A DNA stretch of 64,000 nucleotides from Mesorhizobium sp. YC-39 (GCF_025753795.1 NZ_JAOWPS010000001.1:930001-994000); one strand, 5' to 3'; shown: positions 8,411 through 17,875, counted from the first letter of the stretch. Numbers and translations: made by a program. The notes: a model not told the origin generated them from the letters alone.

Positions 8411-8482
8411 GAGTCTTATGATCGTCAAGCCTTCGCTATCGACCCACTTCCCAGCGTGGCCTGTGCCGTGTTTAGTCCGGCC

Positions 8483-9409
8483 ATGGCCTTTACCATTCGC
8501 CAGTTGCAGTTCTTCATCGCCGTCGCCGAGCAAGGCACCGTTTCGGGCGCCGCCCAGAACCTGTCGATTTCGCAATCGTCGGTCACCGAGGCGATCAAGG
8601 AGCTGGAGAGCGATCTCGGCGTCGAACTGTTCGAGCGCCACCCGCGCGGCCTCAACATCACCCATAAGGGCCACCAGTTCCTGCGCCACGCGACCAAGAT
8701 CCTGGCCGACGTTTCCGATGCGCGCCGCGCCTTCTTCGGCGAGCAGATCGTGGCCGGCGGCCGCCTCCAGCTCGGCGTCACCTCGCTGGTCGCCGGCTAT
8801 GTGCTGTCGGACCTTCTCGCCCGCTACCGCCGCGCCTATCCCGGCGTCGAAGTGTCGGCCATCGAGGACAATGGCGACTACCTCGAACATCTGCTGATTG
8901 GCGGCAAGCTCGACATCGCGGTCATGGTCATCTCGAACCTGCGCGACCGTACCGCCCTGCAGTCGGAAATCCTCGAAGTCTCGGCCTATCGTCTTTGGGT
9001 GCCTCTCAGCCATAGGCTGGCCAGCGCCGACATCATCGGCGTCAGCGACATCGCCTCGGAGCCGCTGATCATGCTGACCGTCGACGAGATCGAAGAGAAC
9101 ACTGGCAAGCTGCTCACCGCCATCGGCGCCAAGCCTCATGTCGCCTTTCGCACCCGCTCGGTTGAGGCGGTGCGCAGCCTCGTCGCCACCGGCGCGGGCG
9201 TCGCGCTGCTGCCCGACCTTGTCTACCGGCCTTGGTCGCTGGAGGGCGATCGCATCGAATCGCGCGATATTTCCGGCGCCTTGCCGGTCGTCCAGGTCGG
9301 CATGGTCTGGCGCCGCGGCTCTGGCCTGCCACAGGCCGCGCGCGACTTTATCGGGCTGGCCCAGTCGCAGCGAATGGTCCGCCAGCGGCCGGACAAGATC
9401 GGCCGATAA
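8483..9409 (+). CDS. LysR family transcriptional regulator
   Basis: This 308-residue LysR regulator has an N-terminal HTH (FTIRQLQFFIAVAEQGTVSG to about residue 60) followed by a periplasmic-binding-like sensor domain. It lies directly before the polyamine-type importer operon in the same orientation, and a dyad with the T-N11-A shape of LysR sites occurs right after its stop codon. It is therefore likely to control ydcSTUV-patD. The ATG at 8483 is chosen because the conserved domain starts there; an in-frame ATG at 8456 would add nine residues. Confidence 0.87.
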   Translation: MAFTIRQLQFFIAVAEQGTVSGAAQNLSISQSSVTEAIKELESDLGVELFERHPRGLNITHKGHQFLRHATKILADVSDARRAFFGEQIVAGGRLQLGVTSLVAGYVLSDLLARYRRAYPGVEVSAIEDNGDYLEHLLIGGKLDIAVMVISNLRDRTALQSEILEVSAYRLWVPLSHRLASADIIGVSDIASEPLIMLTVDEIEENTGKLLTAIGAKPHVAFRTRSVEAVRSLVATGAGVALLPDLVYRPWSLEGDRIESRDISGALPVVQVGMVWRRGSGLPQAARDFIGLAQSQRMVRQRPDKIGR

Positions 9410-9411
9410 TC

Positions 9412-9428
9412 TATCGGTAAAACCGATA
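9412..9428. promoter_or_regulatory. palindrome upstream of ydcS, candidate LysR site
   Basis: TATCGGT (9412-9418), spacer AAA, ACCGATA (9422-9428). The inner bases TCGGTAAAACCGA fit the T-N11-A core of LysR-type binding sites. It lies 3 bases after the LysR stop and about 110 bases before the start of the binding-protein gene. Confidence 0.5.
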
Positions 9429-9536
9429 TCGGCGTTCTGATAAATGAATTTGCGAAACCGGGATTTTCGCAGCACTTTCCTTCTAGGGAACCAAAGCCGG
9501 CATCAACAGTGCGGCTTTTCAAATGGGAGATCGATG

Positions 9537-10691
9537 ATGAATTCATTCCTGAAGTCATGCACTGCATTGACGGTCGCGCTGGCCTTCTCCGGCCAGGCCA
9601 TCGCCCAGGTCAAGGAGTTGGGCAAGGGCGAAGGCGAGGTCAACATCGTCGCCTGGCCCGGCTACATTGAACGCGGCGAGACTGACAAAGGTTACGACTG
9701 GGTCACGTCCTTCGAGAAGGACACCGGTTGCAAGGTCAACGTCAAGACCGCCAACACGTCCGACGAAATGGTCTCGCTGATGAACGAGGGTGGCTTCGAC
9801 CTTGTCACCGCCTCGGGCGACGCCTCGCTGCGTCTCGTCGCCGGCAAGCGCGTCCAGCCGATCAACACCGACCTCGTTCCGAGCTGGAAGACGGTCGACG
9901 ACCGGCTGAAGGACGCCCCCTGGTTCACAGTCGATGGCGCCCACTACGGCGTTCCCTACCAGTGGGGGCCGAATGTGCTGATGTACAACACCGATACTTT
10001 CAAGGAAGCGCCCAAGAGCTGGAATGTCGTCTTCGAGGAGATGAACCTGCCCGACGGCAAGTCGAACAAGGGCCGCGTCCAGGCCTATGATGGCCCGATC
10101 CACATCGCCGACGCCGCCAACTATCTGATGTTCCATAAGCCGGAACTCGGCATCAAGGATCCCTACGAGTTGACCGAGGACCAGTACAAGGCGGCGCTCG
10201 ACCTGCTGCGTATCCAGCGCACGCTGGTCGGTCGCTACTGGCATGACGCTGCCATCCAGGTCGACGACTTCCAGAACGAGGGTGTCGTCGCCTCCGGCTC
10301 GTGGCCCTATCAGGTCAACACGCTGGTTGCCGCCAAAAAGCCGGTCTCTTCGACCGTTCCCGAGGAAGGCGTGACCGGCTGGGCCGACACCACCATGATG
10401 GAGGCGGACGCGGCCCACCCGAACTGCGCCTATATGTGGCTGGAGCATTCGCTGTCGCCCAAGGTGCAGGGCGATGTCTCGGCCTGGTTCGGTTCGCTGC
10501 CGGTGGTGCCGGCCGCCTGCAAGGGCAACGAACTGCTCGGCGACGAAGGTTGCAAGACCAACGGCTACGACAATTTCGACAAGATCAAGTTCTGGAAGAC
10601 GCCAGTGTCGAAATGCGCCACCGGGAACAACCAGTGCGTGCCCTATTACCGCTGGGTGTCGGACTATATCGGCGTTATCGGCGGGCGGTGA
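9537..10691 (+). CDS. ydcS: polyamine-type ABC importer, periplasmic binding protein (YdcS-like)
   Basis: This is a 384-residue exported solute-binding protein. The signal peptide is residues 1-23 (charged start, hydrophobic core, AIAQ end). The mature part has the spermidine/putrescine-binding (PotD-like) fold, with EGEVNIVAWPGYIERG at its start and a C-terminal cysteine-bearing segment as in YdcS. It is first of a five-gene set whose order (binding protein, ATPase, two permeases, gamma-aminobutyraldehyde dehydrogenase) is that of Escherichia coli ydcSTUVW, so putrescine or a related diamine is the probable ligand. The ATG at 9537 lies 6 bases after GGGAGA; the ATG at 9534 is possible. A mosaic repeat separates it from the ATPase gene. 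Confidence 0.87.
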   Translation: MNSFLKSCTALTVALAFSGQAIAQVKELGKGEGEVNIVAWPGYIERGETDKGYDWVTSFEKDTGCKVNVKTANTSDEMVSLMNEGGFDLVTASGDASLRLVAGKRVQPINTDLVPSWKTVDDRLKDAPWFTVDGAHYGVPYQWGPNVLMYNTDTFKEAPKSWNVVFEEMNLPDGKSNKGRVQAYDGPIHIADAANYLMFHKPELGIKDPYELTEDQYKAALDLLRIQRTLVGRYWHDAAIQVDDFQNEGVVASGSWPYQVNTLVAAKKPVSSTVPEEGVTGWADTTMMEADAAHPNCAYMWLEHSLSPKVQGDVSAWFGSLPVVPAACKGNELLGDEGCKTNGYDNFDKIKFWKTPVSKCATGNNQCVPYYRWVSDYIGVIGGR

Positions 10692-10720
10692 TTTCGCCCC
10701 ACCTTCGCTGATCGCTCATT

Positions 10721-10822
10721 GCTGCCCCTCACCCTTGTCCTCTCCCCGTGAAGAATGGGGAGAGGGGGATCGCCAGCGTTTCGGCTAATCCCTTCTGGGA
10801 GAAGGCCGGCAGGAGGGGCAGC
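10721..10822. repeat. rhizobial-type intergenic mosaic palindrome (copy A)
   Basis: A roughly 100-bp element is bounded by the inverted 10-mers GCTGCCCCTC (10721-10730) and GAGGGGCAGC (10813-10822). It has an internal hairpin of CTCTCCCCG and GGGGAGAG type. It belongs to the same class as the elements at 11908, 56981 and 58891 and lies inside an operon between ydcS and ydcT. Confidence 0.7.
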
Positions 10823-10865
10823 GCAGGCGCCCCCAATTGAAGAGCCTGGCCTATCGGGACAGCCC

Positions 10866-11864
10866 ATGACCTCCGCCGTTTCCTTCCAGAAAGTCTCGCG
10901 CCATTTCGGCAGCGTACGCGCTGTCGACGCGGTGGATCTCGACATCGTGCCCGGCGAGTTCTTCGCCATGCTCGGTCCGTCGGGTTCCGGCAAGACGACC
11001 TGTCTGCGCCTCATTGCCGGCTTCGAGCAGCCGACAGCGGGCTCGATATCTATCTTCGGCGAGCGCGCCGAGGGCGTCCCGCCCTATCGCCGAAACGTCA
11101 ACACCGTGTTCCAGGACTATGCGCTGTTCCCGCATCTCAATGTGCTCGACAATGTCGCCTACGGTTTGATGGTCAAGGGTGTCGGCAAGCCCAAGCGGCA
11201 GAAGGCAGCGGAAGAGGCACTGTCGCTGGTCAGGCTTCCCGGCTATGGCGCCCGCCGCCCCGGCCAGCTCTCCGGTGGCCAGCGCCAGCGCGTCGCGCTG
11301 GCGCGTGCGCTGGTCAATCAGCCCAAGGTGCTGCTCCTCGACGAGCCGCTCGGGGCGCTCGACCTCAAACTGCGCGAGAACATGCAGGAAGAGCTGAAAT
11401 CGCTGCAGAAGGCGCTCGGCATCACCTTCGTCTTCGTCACTCACGACCAGGGCGAGGCGCTGTCGATGGCCGACCGTGTCGCCGTTTTCAATGACGGCAA
11501 GATTATGCAGATCGGCACGCCGGAGGATATTTATCAGCGCCCGCGCACGCGCTTCGTCGCCGATTTCGTCGGCTCCTCCAACGTGCTGCCGCCGGATTTC
11601 GTCCAGCGTTATTCCGGCCAGCATCGCTGGGGCAGCCTGCGCCCCGAATCGATCCGCGTCGGCCGGGCCGCGAAGGGCGACGGCGTTGCCGCTCGCCTGG
11701 TCTCGACCAACTATCTCGGCGCCACGACAAGACTGGCGCTCGATGCCGATGGGCTGAGGCTGCACGCCATCGTGCCGGCCGGTGCAAAATTGCCCCGGGA
11801 AGGCGAGGCGGTGGTGCTCACCTTCAACCGCGAGCATTTGCATCTGATGGACGAGCCGGCATGA
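10866..11864 (+). CDS. ydcT: polyamine-type ABC importer ATPase (YdcT/PotA-like)
   Basis: This 332-residue ABC ATPase has Walker A GPSGSGKTT near residue 38, signature LSGGQRQR, Walker B LLLDEPLGALD and switch histidine in FVTHDQGEA. A C-terminal TOBE domain (about 245-330) is typical of the PotA/MalK class. It energises import through the two permeases downstream. The ATG at 10866 is preferred because the domain begins at once (SFQKVSRHFG). The in-frame ATG at 10755 would translate part of the mosaic repeat. Confidence 0.9.
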   Translation: MTSAVSFQKVSRHFGSVRAVDAVDLDIVPGEFFAMLGPSGSGKTTCLRLIAGFEQPTAGSISIFGERAEGVPPYRRNVNTVFQDYALFPHLNVLDNVAYGLMVKGVGKPKRQKAAEEALSLVRLPGYGARRPGQLSGGQRQRVALARALVNQPKVLLLDEPLGALDLKLRENMQEELKSLQKALGITFVFVTHDQGEALSMADRVAVFNDGKIMQIGTPEDIYQRPRTRFVADFVGSSNVLPPDFVQRYSGQHRWGSLRPESIRVGRAAKGDGVAARLVSTNYLGATTRLALDADGLRLHAIVPAGAKLPREGEAVVLTFNREHLHLMDEPA

Positions 11865-11907
11865 TCGAGGCAGTTGTGGCCAATAGGTCCGACGAAGCGC
11901 TCTACGG

Positions 11908-12067
11908 CGCGTCCCTCTGCCCTGCCGGGCATCTTCCCCACGAGGGGGGAGATCGGATGTCGCGCCTGCTTTCGCCGATTACGAACATTGAAGGAAGGGC
12001 GGCGGCGCTGAAGCTGCCAATCTCCCCCCTTGTGGGGGAGATGTCCGGCAGGACAGAGGGGGGCGCG
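11908..12067. repeat. rhizobial-type intergenic mosaic palindrome (copy B)
   Basis: A 160-bp element whose ends are inverted: the CCCTCTGCCCTGCCGGGCAT side at 11908 onward against the mirror image ending CAGAGGGGGGCGCG at 12067. Its two inner hairpins are CCCCACGAGGGGG-like and CCCCCTTGTGGGGGAG. The sequence is closely related to copy C at 58891-59050. It lies between ydcT and ydcU, so it must be transcribed in the polycistronic message. Confidence 0.8.
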
Positions 12068-12093
12068 AAGGAACGCGACCTGTCGAAGAAACC

Positions 12094-13059
12094 ATGACGT
12101 TGACCGCGACCCAGGCAAAAGTGGCTCCAGCCGTCCTTCCCCGCAGCGGTGGCCTGCGTGGCGCGCTATCGGACCTCTTCTGGCGCCGGCCGCAACTCCT
12201 GCTCCTGCTCATGCTGCTCCCGCCGGTTCTGTGGCTCGGCATTGTCTATATCGGCTCGCTGTTCGCGCTGCTCTTGCAGAGCTTCTTTTCGATCGACGAG
12301 TTCTCCGGCCTCATCAACCGTGAGTTCACGCTGAAGACCTATGGCGACCTGCTCCAGGCCGCCAATCTCGACATCATCCTGCGCACGGTGACGATGGCCG
12401 CACTGGTCACGCTCGCCTCGGCGATCATCGCCTTCCCCATTGCCTATTACGCGGCGCGCTATGCGCGCGGCCGCTGGAAGGCGCTGTTTTATCTCGGCGT
12501 CATGTTGCCGTTGTGGTCGAGCTATCTGGTCAAGATCTATGCCTGGAAGCTGATCCTCGCCAAGGAAGGCATCCTCACCTGGCTGCTCGCCAAACTGCAT
12601 ATTCTGTGGCTGCTCGATGGCTGGCTTTCTCTGCCCATCGTCGGCGGCAACTCGCTGTCGGTCTCCGCCACCGGCACCTTCATCGTCTTCGTCTATGTCT
12701 GGCTGCCCTTCATGATCCTCCCCGTGCAGGCAGCACTCGAGCGCGTGCCCGGCAATCTGGTCGAGGCCTCGTCCGATCTCGGCGCCTCGCCCGGCCAGAC
12801 CTTCCGCAACGTGCTGTTTCCGCTGGCGCTGCCCGGTATCGTCGCCGGCTCGATCTTCACCTTCTCGCTGACACTCGGCGACTACATCATCCCGCAGATC
12901 ATCGGCACGTCGCGCCTGTTCATCGGCCAGGCTGTCTATTCGCAGCAGGGCACCGCCGGCAACATCCCGCTCGCCGCCGCCTTCACCGTTGTGCCCATCG
13001 TCATCATGGGCTTCTACCTCTGGGGCGCCAAGCGCATGGGGGCCTTCGATGCGCTCTGA
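12094..13059 (+). CDS. ydcU: polyamine-type ABC importer permease 1 (YdcU/PotB-like)
   Basis: This 321-residue inner-membrane permease has about six transmembrane segments, the first at about 31-60 ([20 protein letters not shown]). The cytoplasmic EAA loop reads [26 protein letters not shown], which contacts the ATPase. It is the PotB-type half of the importer. The last 11 bases overlap the next permease gene, so the two are coupled. A mosaic repeat directly precedes the gene and the ribosome-binding site is only moderate (GAAGAAACC), so the start is slightly uncertain. Confidence 0.9.
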   Translation: MTLTATQAKVAPAVLPRSGGLRGALSDLFWRRPQLLLLLMLLPPVLWLGIVYIGSLFALLLQSFFSIDEFSGLINREFTLKTYGDLLQAANLDIILRTVTMAALVTLASAIIAFPIAYYAARYARGRWKALFYLGVMLPLWSSYLVKIYAWKLILAKEGILTWLLAKLHILWLLDGWLSLPIVGGNSLSVSATGTFIVFVYVWLPFMILPVQAALERVPGNLVEASSDLGASPGQTFRNVLFPLALPGIVAGSIFTFSLTLGDYIIPQIIGTSRLFIGQAVYSQQGTAGNIPLAAAFTVVPIVIMGFYLWGAKRMGAFDAL

Positions 13060-13864
13060 CCGCGGCCATTCGGCTCCGCTTGGCCTGAAGATTGCCGCCA
13101 CTGTCGGCCTGCTCTTCCTGCATTTGCCGATCCTGCTGATCTTCGTCTACGCCTTCACCACCGAGGAGAAGAGCTTCGTCTGGCCGCCGCCGGGGCTGAC
13201 CACACAATGGTTCGCCGTCACCTGGAACCGTCCGGATGTGTGGGAGGCATTGTCGCTGTCGGTCCGTGTCGCCGCCATCTCGACGGTCATTGCTCTCGTT
13301 CTCGGAACACTCTGCGCCGCCGCCGTGTCGCGGACAAAATTCTTCGGCCGCGAGACCATTTCGCTGCTGGTCATCCTGCCGATCGCGCTGCCCGGCATCA
13401 TCACCGGCATCGCATTGCGCTCGGCCTTTTCGCTGGCCGATATCCCGTTCTCGTTCTGGACGATCGTGCTTGGCCACGCCACCTTCTGCGTGGTCGTCGT
13501 CTACAACAACGCGGTCGCCCGTTTCCGCCGCACTTCCGGCTCGATGATCGAGGCCTCGATGGATCTCGGCGCCGACGGCTTCCAGACTTTTCGGCATGTC
13601 GTGCTGCCCAACATCGCCACGGCACTGCTTGCCGGCGGCATGCTGGCTTTTGCCTTGTCCTTCGACGAGGTCATCGTCACCACCTTCACCGCCGGCCAGC
13701 AGCAGACGGTGCCGATCTGGATGCTGGAGGAACTGATCCGTCCCCGCCAGCGCCCGGTCACCAATGTCGTCGCCATGGTCGTGGTGCTGGTGACGCTGCT
13801 GCCCATCCTTGTTGCCTATTACCTGACCCGCGACGGCGACCAGATCGCCGGTTCGGGCAAATAA
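13049..13864 (+). CDS. ydcV: polyamine-type ABC importer permease 2 (YdcV/PotC-like)
   Basis: This 271-residue permease has six predicted membrane helices and the EAA loop [29 protein letters not shown]. It is the PotC-type partner of the preceding gene. The ATG at 13049 overlaps the end of ydcU by 11 bases. The longer in-frame start at 12989 only reads ydcU sequence in another frame. The stop is 41 bases before the aldehyde dehydrogenase start. Confidence 0.9.
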   Translation: MRSDRGHSAPLGLKIAATVGLLFLHLPILLIFVYAFTTEEKSFVWPPPGLTTQWFAVTWNRPDVWEALSLSVRVAAISTVIALVLGTLCAAAVSRTKFFGRETISLLVILPIALPGIITGIALRSAFSLADIPFSFWTIVLGHATFCVVVVYNNAVARFRRTSGSMIEASMDLGADGFQTFRHVVLPNIATALLAGGMLAFALSFDEVIVTTFTAGQQQTVPIWMLEELIRPRQRPVTNVVAMVVVLVTLLPILVAYYLTRDGDQIAGSGK

Positions 13865-13905
13865 CCCAAACAATGAACGAGAGAGTTCATAAGGGAGAGA
13901 TGTCC

Positions 13906-15333
13906 ATGGACACAAAGATGCTGATCGGCTCGAAATTCGAGAAGGGCACCGAAACCGAGGAGCCGATCCTCAATCCCAAGACCGGGGCGACCATTCTCAA
14001 CCTGCCAGAGGCCAGCCAGGCGCAGATCGAGGCAGCGGTGGCGGCTGCCGAAAAGGCTTTCGTCACCTGGTCGCGCACCACGCCGGCGCAGCGCTCGGGC
14101 TATCTCCTCAAGATCGCCGACCGCATCGAGGCCGAGGCCCAGGAATTTGCAACACTCGAGGCACTGAACTGCGGCAAGCCGATCAATGCCGTGCTCAATG
14201 ACGAGATCCCGGCCATCGTCGACTGCTATCGCTTCTTTGCCGGCGCTGTCCGCTCGATGCCAGGTGTGGTCGCCGGCGAATATCTGCCCGGCCACACCTC
14301 GATGGTAAGGCGCGACCCGATCGGCATCGTCGCCTCGATCGCGCCGTGGAACTATCCGCTGATGATGATGGCCTGGAAGTTGGCGCCGGCAATCGGCGGC
14401 GGCAACACCGTCGTCTTCAAGCCGTCCGAACAGACGCCGCTGACGGCGCTGAAGCTGGCGAAAATCCTGGCGGAAATCCTGCCCGAGGGCGTCGTCAATG
14501 TCGTGCTCGGCCGTGGCGATAGTGTCGGCAACACGCTGATCAACCACGCCAAGGTCAACATGATCTCGATCACCGGTGATGTCGCCACCGGCAAGAAGGT
14601 GCTGCAGGCCGCCGCCAAATCGGTCAAGCGCACGCATCTCGAACTTGGCGGCAAGGCGCCGGTCATCGTCTTCGACGACGCCGATCTTGGCGCCGTAGTC
14701 AACGGCCTGCGCGCCTTCGGTTACTACAATGCCGGCCAGGACTGCACCGCCGCCTGCCGCATCTATGCCGGCAAGAAAATCTACGACAAGCTGGTCGCCG
14801 ACCTCTCCTCGGCCGTCTCGACCATCAAATACAACCGCCCCGACGACACCGAAAACGAGATCGGGCCGCTGATTTCCCGCCGCCAGCGCGACCGTGTGTC
14901 GAGCTTCGTCGAACGCGCTTCCGAGCTGAAGCACATCGAGATCACCACCGGCGGCAAGCCGGGCGAGGGCTCCGGCTTCTTCTATCAGCCGACGGTCGTG
15001 GCGGGCGCGTTGCAGGAAGACGAGATCGTGCGCCGCGAAGTGTTCGGCCCGGTCGTCTCGGTCACCTGTTTCTCCGAGGTAGAGGAAGCCGTGAGCTGGG
15101 CCAACGACAGCGACTATGGCCTGGCGTCATCGGTGTGGACCAAGGATGTTTCGCGCGCCATGGCGACCGCCGCGCGGCTGCAATATGGCTGCACCTGGAT
15201 CAACACCCACTTCATGCTGACCAACGAGATGCCGCATGGCGGGGTGAAACAGTCCGGCTACGGCAAGGACATGTCGCTCTATGCCTTGGAGGACTACACC
15301 GCCGTGCGGCATGTGATGGTGGCGCATGCCTAG
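13906..15333 (+). CDS. patD: gamma-aminobutyraldehyde dehydrogenase (PatD/YdcW-like)
   Basis: This 475-residue NAD-dependent aldehyde dehydrogenase has the general base E246 in LELGGKAP and the nucleophile C280 in [13 protein letters not shown]. The IAPWNYPL cofactor stretch is at 145-152. Close resemblance to YdcW/PatD and its place behind a YdcSTUV importer indicate oxidation of 4-aminobutanal, made from putrescine, to GABA. No putrescine aminotransferase is present in the window. The start at 13906 lies 8 bases after GGGAG; the ATGs at 13900 and 13873 are in frame but spaced less well. A hairpin follows the stop codon. Confidence 0.88.
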   Translation: MDTKMLIGSKFEKGTETEEPILNPKTGATILNLPEASQAQIEAAVAAAEKAFVTWSRTTPAQRSGYLLKIADRIEAEAQEFATLEALNCGKPINAVLNDEIPAIVDCYRFFAGAVRSMPGVVAGEYLPGHTSMVRRDPIGIVASIAPWNYPLMMMAWKLAPAIGGGNTVVFKPSEQTPLTALKLAKILAEILPEGVVNVVLGRGDSVGNTLINHAKVNMISITGDVATGKKVLQAAAKSVKRTHLELGGKAPVIVFDDADLGAVVNGLRAFGYYNAGQDCTAACRIYAGKKIYDKLVADLSSAVSTIKYNRPDDTENEIGPLISRRQRDRVSSFVERASELKHIEITTGGKPGEGSGFFYQPTVVAGALQEDEIVRREVFGPVVSVTCFSEVEEAVSWANDSDYGLASSVWTKDVSRAMATAARLQYGCTWINTHFMLTNEMPHGGVKQSGYGKDMSLYALEDYTAVRHVMVAHA

Positions 15334-15373
15334 CGCCTTTCCCTTCTCCCTGTAAACGGGGGAGAAGGGCGTC
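15334..15373. terminator. hairpin between convergent genes
   Basis: CCTTCTCCC and the complementary GGGGGAGAAGG flank TGTAAAC, just after the patD stop and before the stop of the convergent small gene at 15379. It can end transcription from both sides. It resembles half of the mosaic repeats and may derive from one. There is no clear T run. Confidence 0.5.
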
Positions 15374-15378
15374 CGCCG

Positions 15379-15693
15379 CTACTCGACGATGCGATAGATG
15401 TTCCACAGGCTGGTGCCCGACACGACATAGGGCTCCATCTCCTTGCCCCATTTGGCGTGCGCGTCGATCTTGCCGATCTTGGCGAAGAATGCCTCCAGTT
15501 GGGCGAGGCTTTCGACCTCATGGTGTGACTCGACCGTCGCCTCCCGCGCGCCGATCGATCCGGTCATGATCCGGAATTCCAGTTCGGCGATGCCGACTTG
15601 CGAGCCGATCTCGCGTTCCCACTTTTTCAACAGTTCGAGCACGGTCTGCTTGTGTCCGAACTTGGCGTCGATCTGCCATCTGGCGCTGAACAT
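15379..15693 (-). CDS. conserved hypothetical small protein, ferredoxin-like barrel candidate
   Basis: This 104-residue soluble protein starts with MFSARWQIDAKFG, followed by alternating amphipathic helices and strands (KQTVLELLKKWERE, VGIAELEFRIMTG, ATVESHHEVESLAQLEAFF). The pattern is like small dimeric alpha/beta-barrel proteins, but I cannot name a family. AGGAGAAG before the ATG at 15693 is a good ribosome-binding site; the longer in-frame start at 15738 would run into the gene before it. It lies 41 bases behind the NTF2-like gene and is probably in one operon with it. Confidence 0.65.
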   Translation of the reverse strand: MFSARWQIDAKFGHKQTVLELLKKWEREIGSQVGIAELEFRIMTGSIGAREATVESHHEVESLAQLEAFFAKIGKIDAHAKWGKEMEPYVVSGTSLWNIYRIVE

Positions 15694-15734
15694 CTGGTCT
15701 TCTCCTCCATGATCGCGGTTGAGTCCGCGGTTGA

Positions 15735-16097
15735 TCACTCGTCCCAGGCTTGCACGACGGTCTGCCGCGCGATCCGGCCGTCCTTCAACTCCAGCATCGC
15801 CGCGCAGAACACCTTGGTGCCGTCCGGATAGACGCAGGCCTGGGTGAAGGCGAGGTTGTCGCCGTCGGCGATGGTGGTGTCGACCTTGTGGGTCATCGCC
15901 CGGCTGCAGATGTCATCCCAGAACGTGCTGATCGCCGCGCGGCCGCGGATTTCGCGCGGCTTGCTCGGCGGGTTGTTGCGGTCGATCACCCGCACCATCG
16001 CATCGTCGGCATAGAAGCTCGCCAGCATCTTCCCGTCACGGCCTTCGATCGCCTTCTTGATCGCCGCGCCATCCACGGCTTGAGTCTTGGTCAGCAT
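15735..16097 (-). CDS. NTF2/SnoaL-like protein
   Basis: This 120-residue protein has the NTF2-like cone fold. An N-terminal helix (AAIKKAIEGRDGKMLASFYADDA) is followed by sheet segments ending in MLELKDGRIARQTVVQAWDE. Members act as small-molecule isomerases, hydrolases or binding domains, and no catalytic set can be assigned here. A strong AAGGAGGAG lies just before the ATG at 16097. It sits 113 bases downstream of the three-domain LuxR regulator and upstream of the small hypothetical gene, which suggests a regulator with two target genes. Confidence 0.75.
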   Translation of the reverse strand: MLTKTQAVDGAAIKKAIEGRDGKMLASFYADDAMVRVIDRNNPPSKPREIRGRAAISTFWDDICSRAMTHKVDTTIADGDNLAFTQACVYPDGTKVFCAAMLELKDGRIARQTVVQAWDE

Positions 16098-16210
16098 TTT
16101 CTCCTCCTTCAATATCGGGCGATTGATGATCAAAAGCGCCGCCCGACTTCATGGGAGAATAGATAGCGCCGACGACCCCCTGACCGCTTCGCCCGAAAGC
16201 GCCATGGCTC

Positions 16211-17764
16211 TCATGGCCCGTCCGGGCCAGTGTGCCTGGCGGAAAATGCCGCCGCCGCCGCCCGCGACGGCAGGTCGAGCTTGAGCAATATGTTGGCGAC
16301 ATGGCGCTTGACCGTGTGCTCGCTCAGGCTAAGTTCGGCGGCGATCGCGGCATTGCTCTTGCCGTCGGCAATCAGGCTCACCACTTCGCTTTCACGCGTC
16401 GTCAGCGTCGCCGGTTCCGCGGGCTTGGCCTTGGCGTGGCAGGCAGGCTCCAAATGCTGCTCGGACATCGCCAGGACCAGCGCCAGCGGCTCGTCCAGTT
16501 CATCGAAGCTCACTCGTCCGGCATCGACAAAATGAACGCCCGAGCCGATTGCCAGGTCGGCCACCAGCCGCGATGCGAGGATGTCGCCGCGGCCGGCATG
16601 GGCGGCAAGCTGCATCGTCACGCGCCCCGTCAGCCCGACCGGCGGCCCGCGCAATTCGATTTCGCCGACATGCACGCCTTGCGCGCTGGCCACGCCGATT
16701 TCCTGCGCCGCGTTGCGCAGCGCCGCCGCGCAGCGCAGCGCGCGCCCCGGCCCGTCGAAGCGCGAGACCATCAACTCGCCATGCGTGCCTGCCGAACGGC
16801 CGCCATGGCGCCCGACCAGCAGTCGCCACGTTTCGTGAAAGCGCAGGTTGCGTTCGCCCCACATGCGGTCGCCCAGCCGCGCGGTGTCGAAGATGCGCGT
16901 CGCCAGCAGAGCCGCCAGAACGCGCTCCGCTTCCGCCACGGCGCGTTCGCCGGTCAGGAATTCCTCGATCAGGTCGGCCACCCTGTCCACGTCGCCGGTC
17001 CAGATCGGGTGGTCGCGCCCGGGGATTTCCATCAATCGGGAATTCGGAATTTTCTTCACCAGGAAACGGCTGGCGTCCGGGTCGACCCGCACATCGTTGC
17101 GACGGTGGATGAGCAGCGTTGGCGCGCTGATCGCCGGGAGGATACCGCGCACGTCGATCCCCGCATTCATCCGTGCCAGCGCCGCGGCGGCCGTAGGGCT
17201 CGCCGAGAGCCGCTCGAAGCGTGCCCACCACCGGGTAAAATGCGGGTCGTCTACCCGGCCCGGTGCGAAATTGGGCAAGGTAGCGCCGGTGCCCCATGCC
17301 GTCTCCGCTGTCTCGATGAAGGCGTCGAGGCGTTCGGGCGGCATCACCCATCTGTGGAAATTCGCGTAGCCGCCATAGAGCGCCAGCGCCCGCGTCCGTT
17401 CCGGATAGGTGGCGGCGAACAGCATCGCCATCGGCGCACCCTCCGAGGCGCCAAGTAGTGCGGCGCGGCCGCTGCCGGTGGCGTCCATCACCGCGCGCAC
17501 ATCGTCCATGCGGGTTTCGAGACTGGGCAAATGATTTGTGTCGACGCGGTCGGAAAGGCCGGTGCCGCGCTTGTCGAACAAGATCAGCCGCGAGAAGGCC
17601 GAAAGCCGTTTCAGCAGCCGGCTGTAGCCCTCATCTTCCCAGTGCAGGTCGAGATTGGAGATGAAGCCCGGCACGAAGACGAGATCGAACGATCCCTGGC
17701 CGACCACCTGATAGGCGATCCGCACATCACCGCTACGGGCATATCTGGTCTCGATCGGCCTCAC
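16211..17764 (-). CDS. alpha/beta-hydrolase - degenerate class III cyclase - LuxR HTH fusion regulator
   Basis: This 517-residue protein has three domains. An alpha/beta hydrolase (about 1-272) carries GASEG with nucleophile S107, and a plausible triad completed by D224 and H252. A class III adenylate/guanylate-cyclase homology domain spans about 278-432. A LuxR/GerE HTH (about 451-508) has TTRESEVVSLIADGKSN followed by LSEHTVKRHVANILLKL. In the cyclase domain the usual metal-binding aspartates are absent: the DIVGST position reads TRIFDT, and GDG...FDGP reads HGELMVSRFDGP. It is therefore probably not catalytic. The hydrolase triad looks intact, so it may hydrolyse or sense an ester or lactone-like ligand. 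It lies upstream of the NTF2-like and small hypothetical genes in the same direction. Confidence 0.85.
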   Translation of the reverse strand: MRPIETRYARSGDVRIAYQVVGQGSFDLVFVPGFISNLDLHWEDEGYSRLLKRLSAFSRLILFDKRGTGLSDRVDTNHLPSLETRMDDVRAVMDATGSGRAALLGASEGAPMAMLFAATYPERTRALALYGGYANFHRWVMPPERLDAFIETAETAWGTGATLPNFAPGRVDDPHFTRWWARFERLSASPTAAAALARMNAGIDVRGILPAISAPTLLIHRRNDVRVDPDASRFLVKKIPNSRLMEIPGRDHPIWTGDVDRVADLIEEFLTGERAVAEAERVLAALLATRIFDTARLGDRMWGERNLRFHETWRLLVGRHGGRSAGTHGELMVSRFDGPGRALRCAAALRNAAQEIGVASAQGVHVGEIELRGPPVGLTGRVTMQLAAHAGRGDILASRLVADLAIGSGVHFVDAGRVSFDELDEPLALVLAMSEQHLEPACHAKAKPAEPATLTTRESEVVSLIADGKSNAAIAAELSLSEHTVKRHVANILLKLDLPSRAAAAAFSARHTGPDGP

Positions 17765-17875
17765 GCAAATGTCCCGCCCGGCCAGACGATTTTCCTGTCG
17801 TCAACCATAGCAGAGCCGAGCCGTTTGCGGCAGCCAAACTTTAGAGGGTTGAAATATAAGACCTCTGGCGGCCGG

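Noticed and set aside
9555..10448. Open frame opposite ydcS
   Set aside because: Antisense to a gene with signal peptide and complete family match. It has no ribosome-binding site of note.
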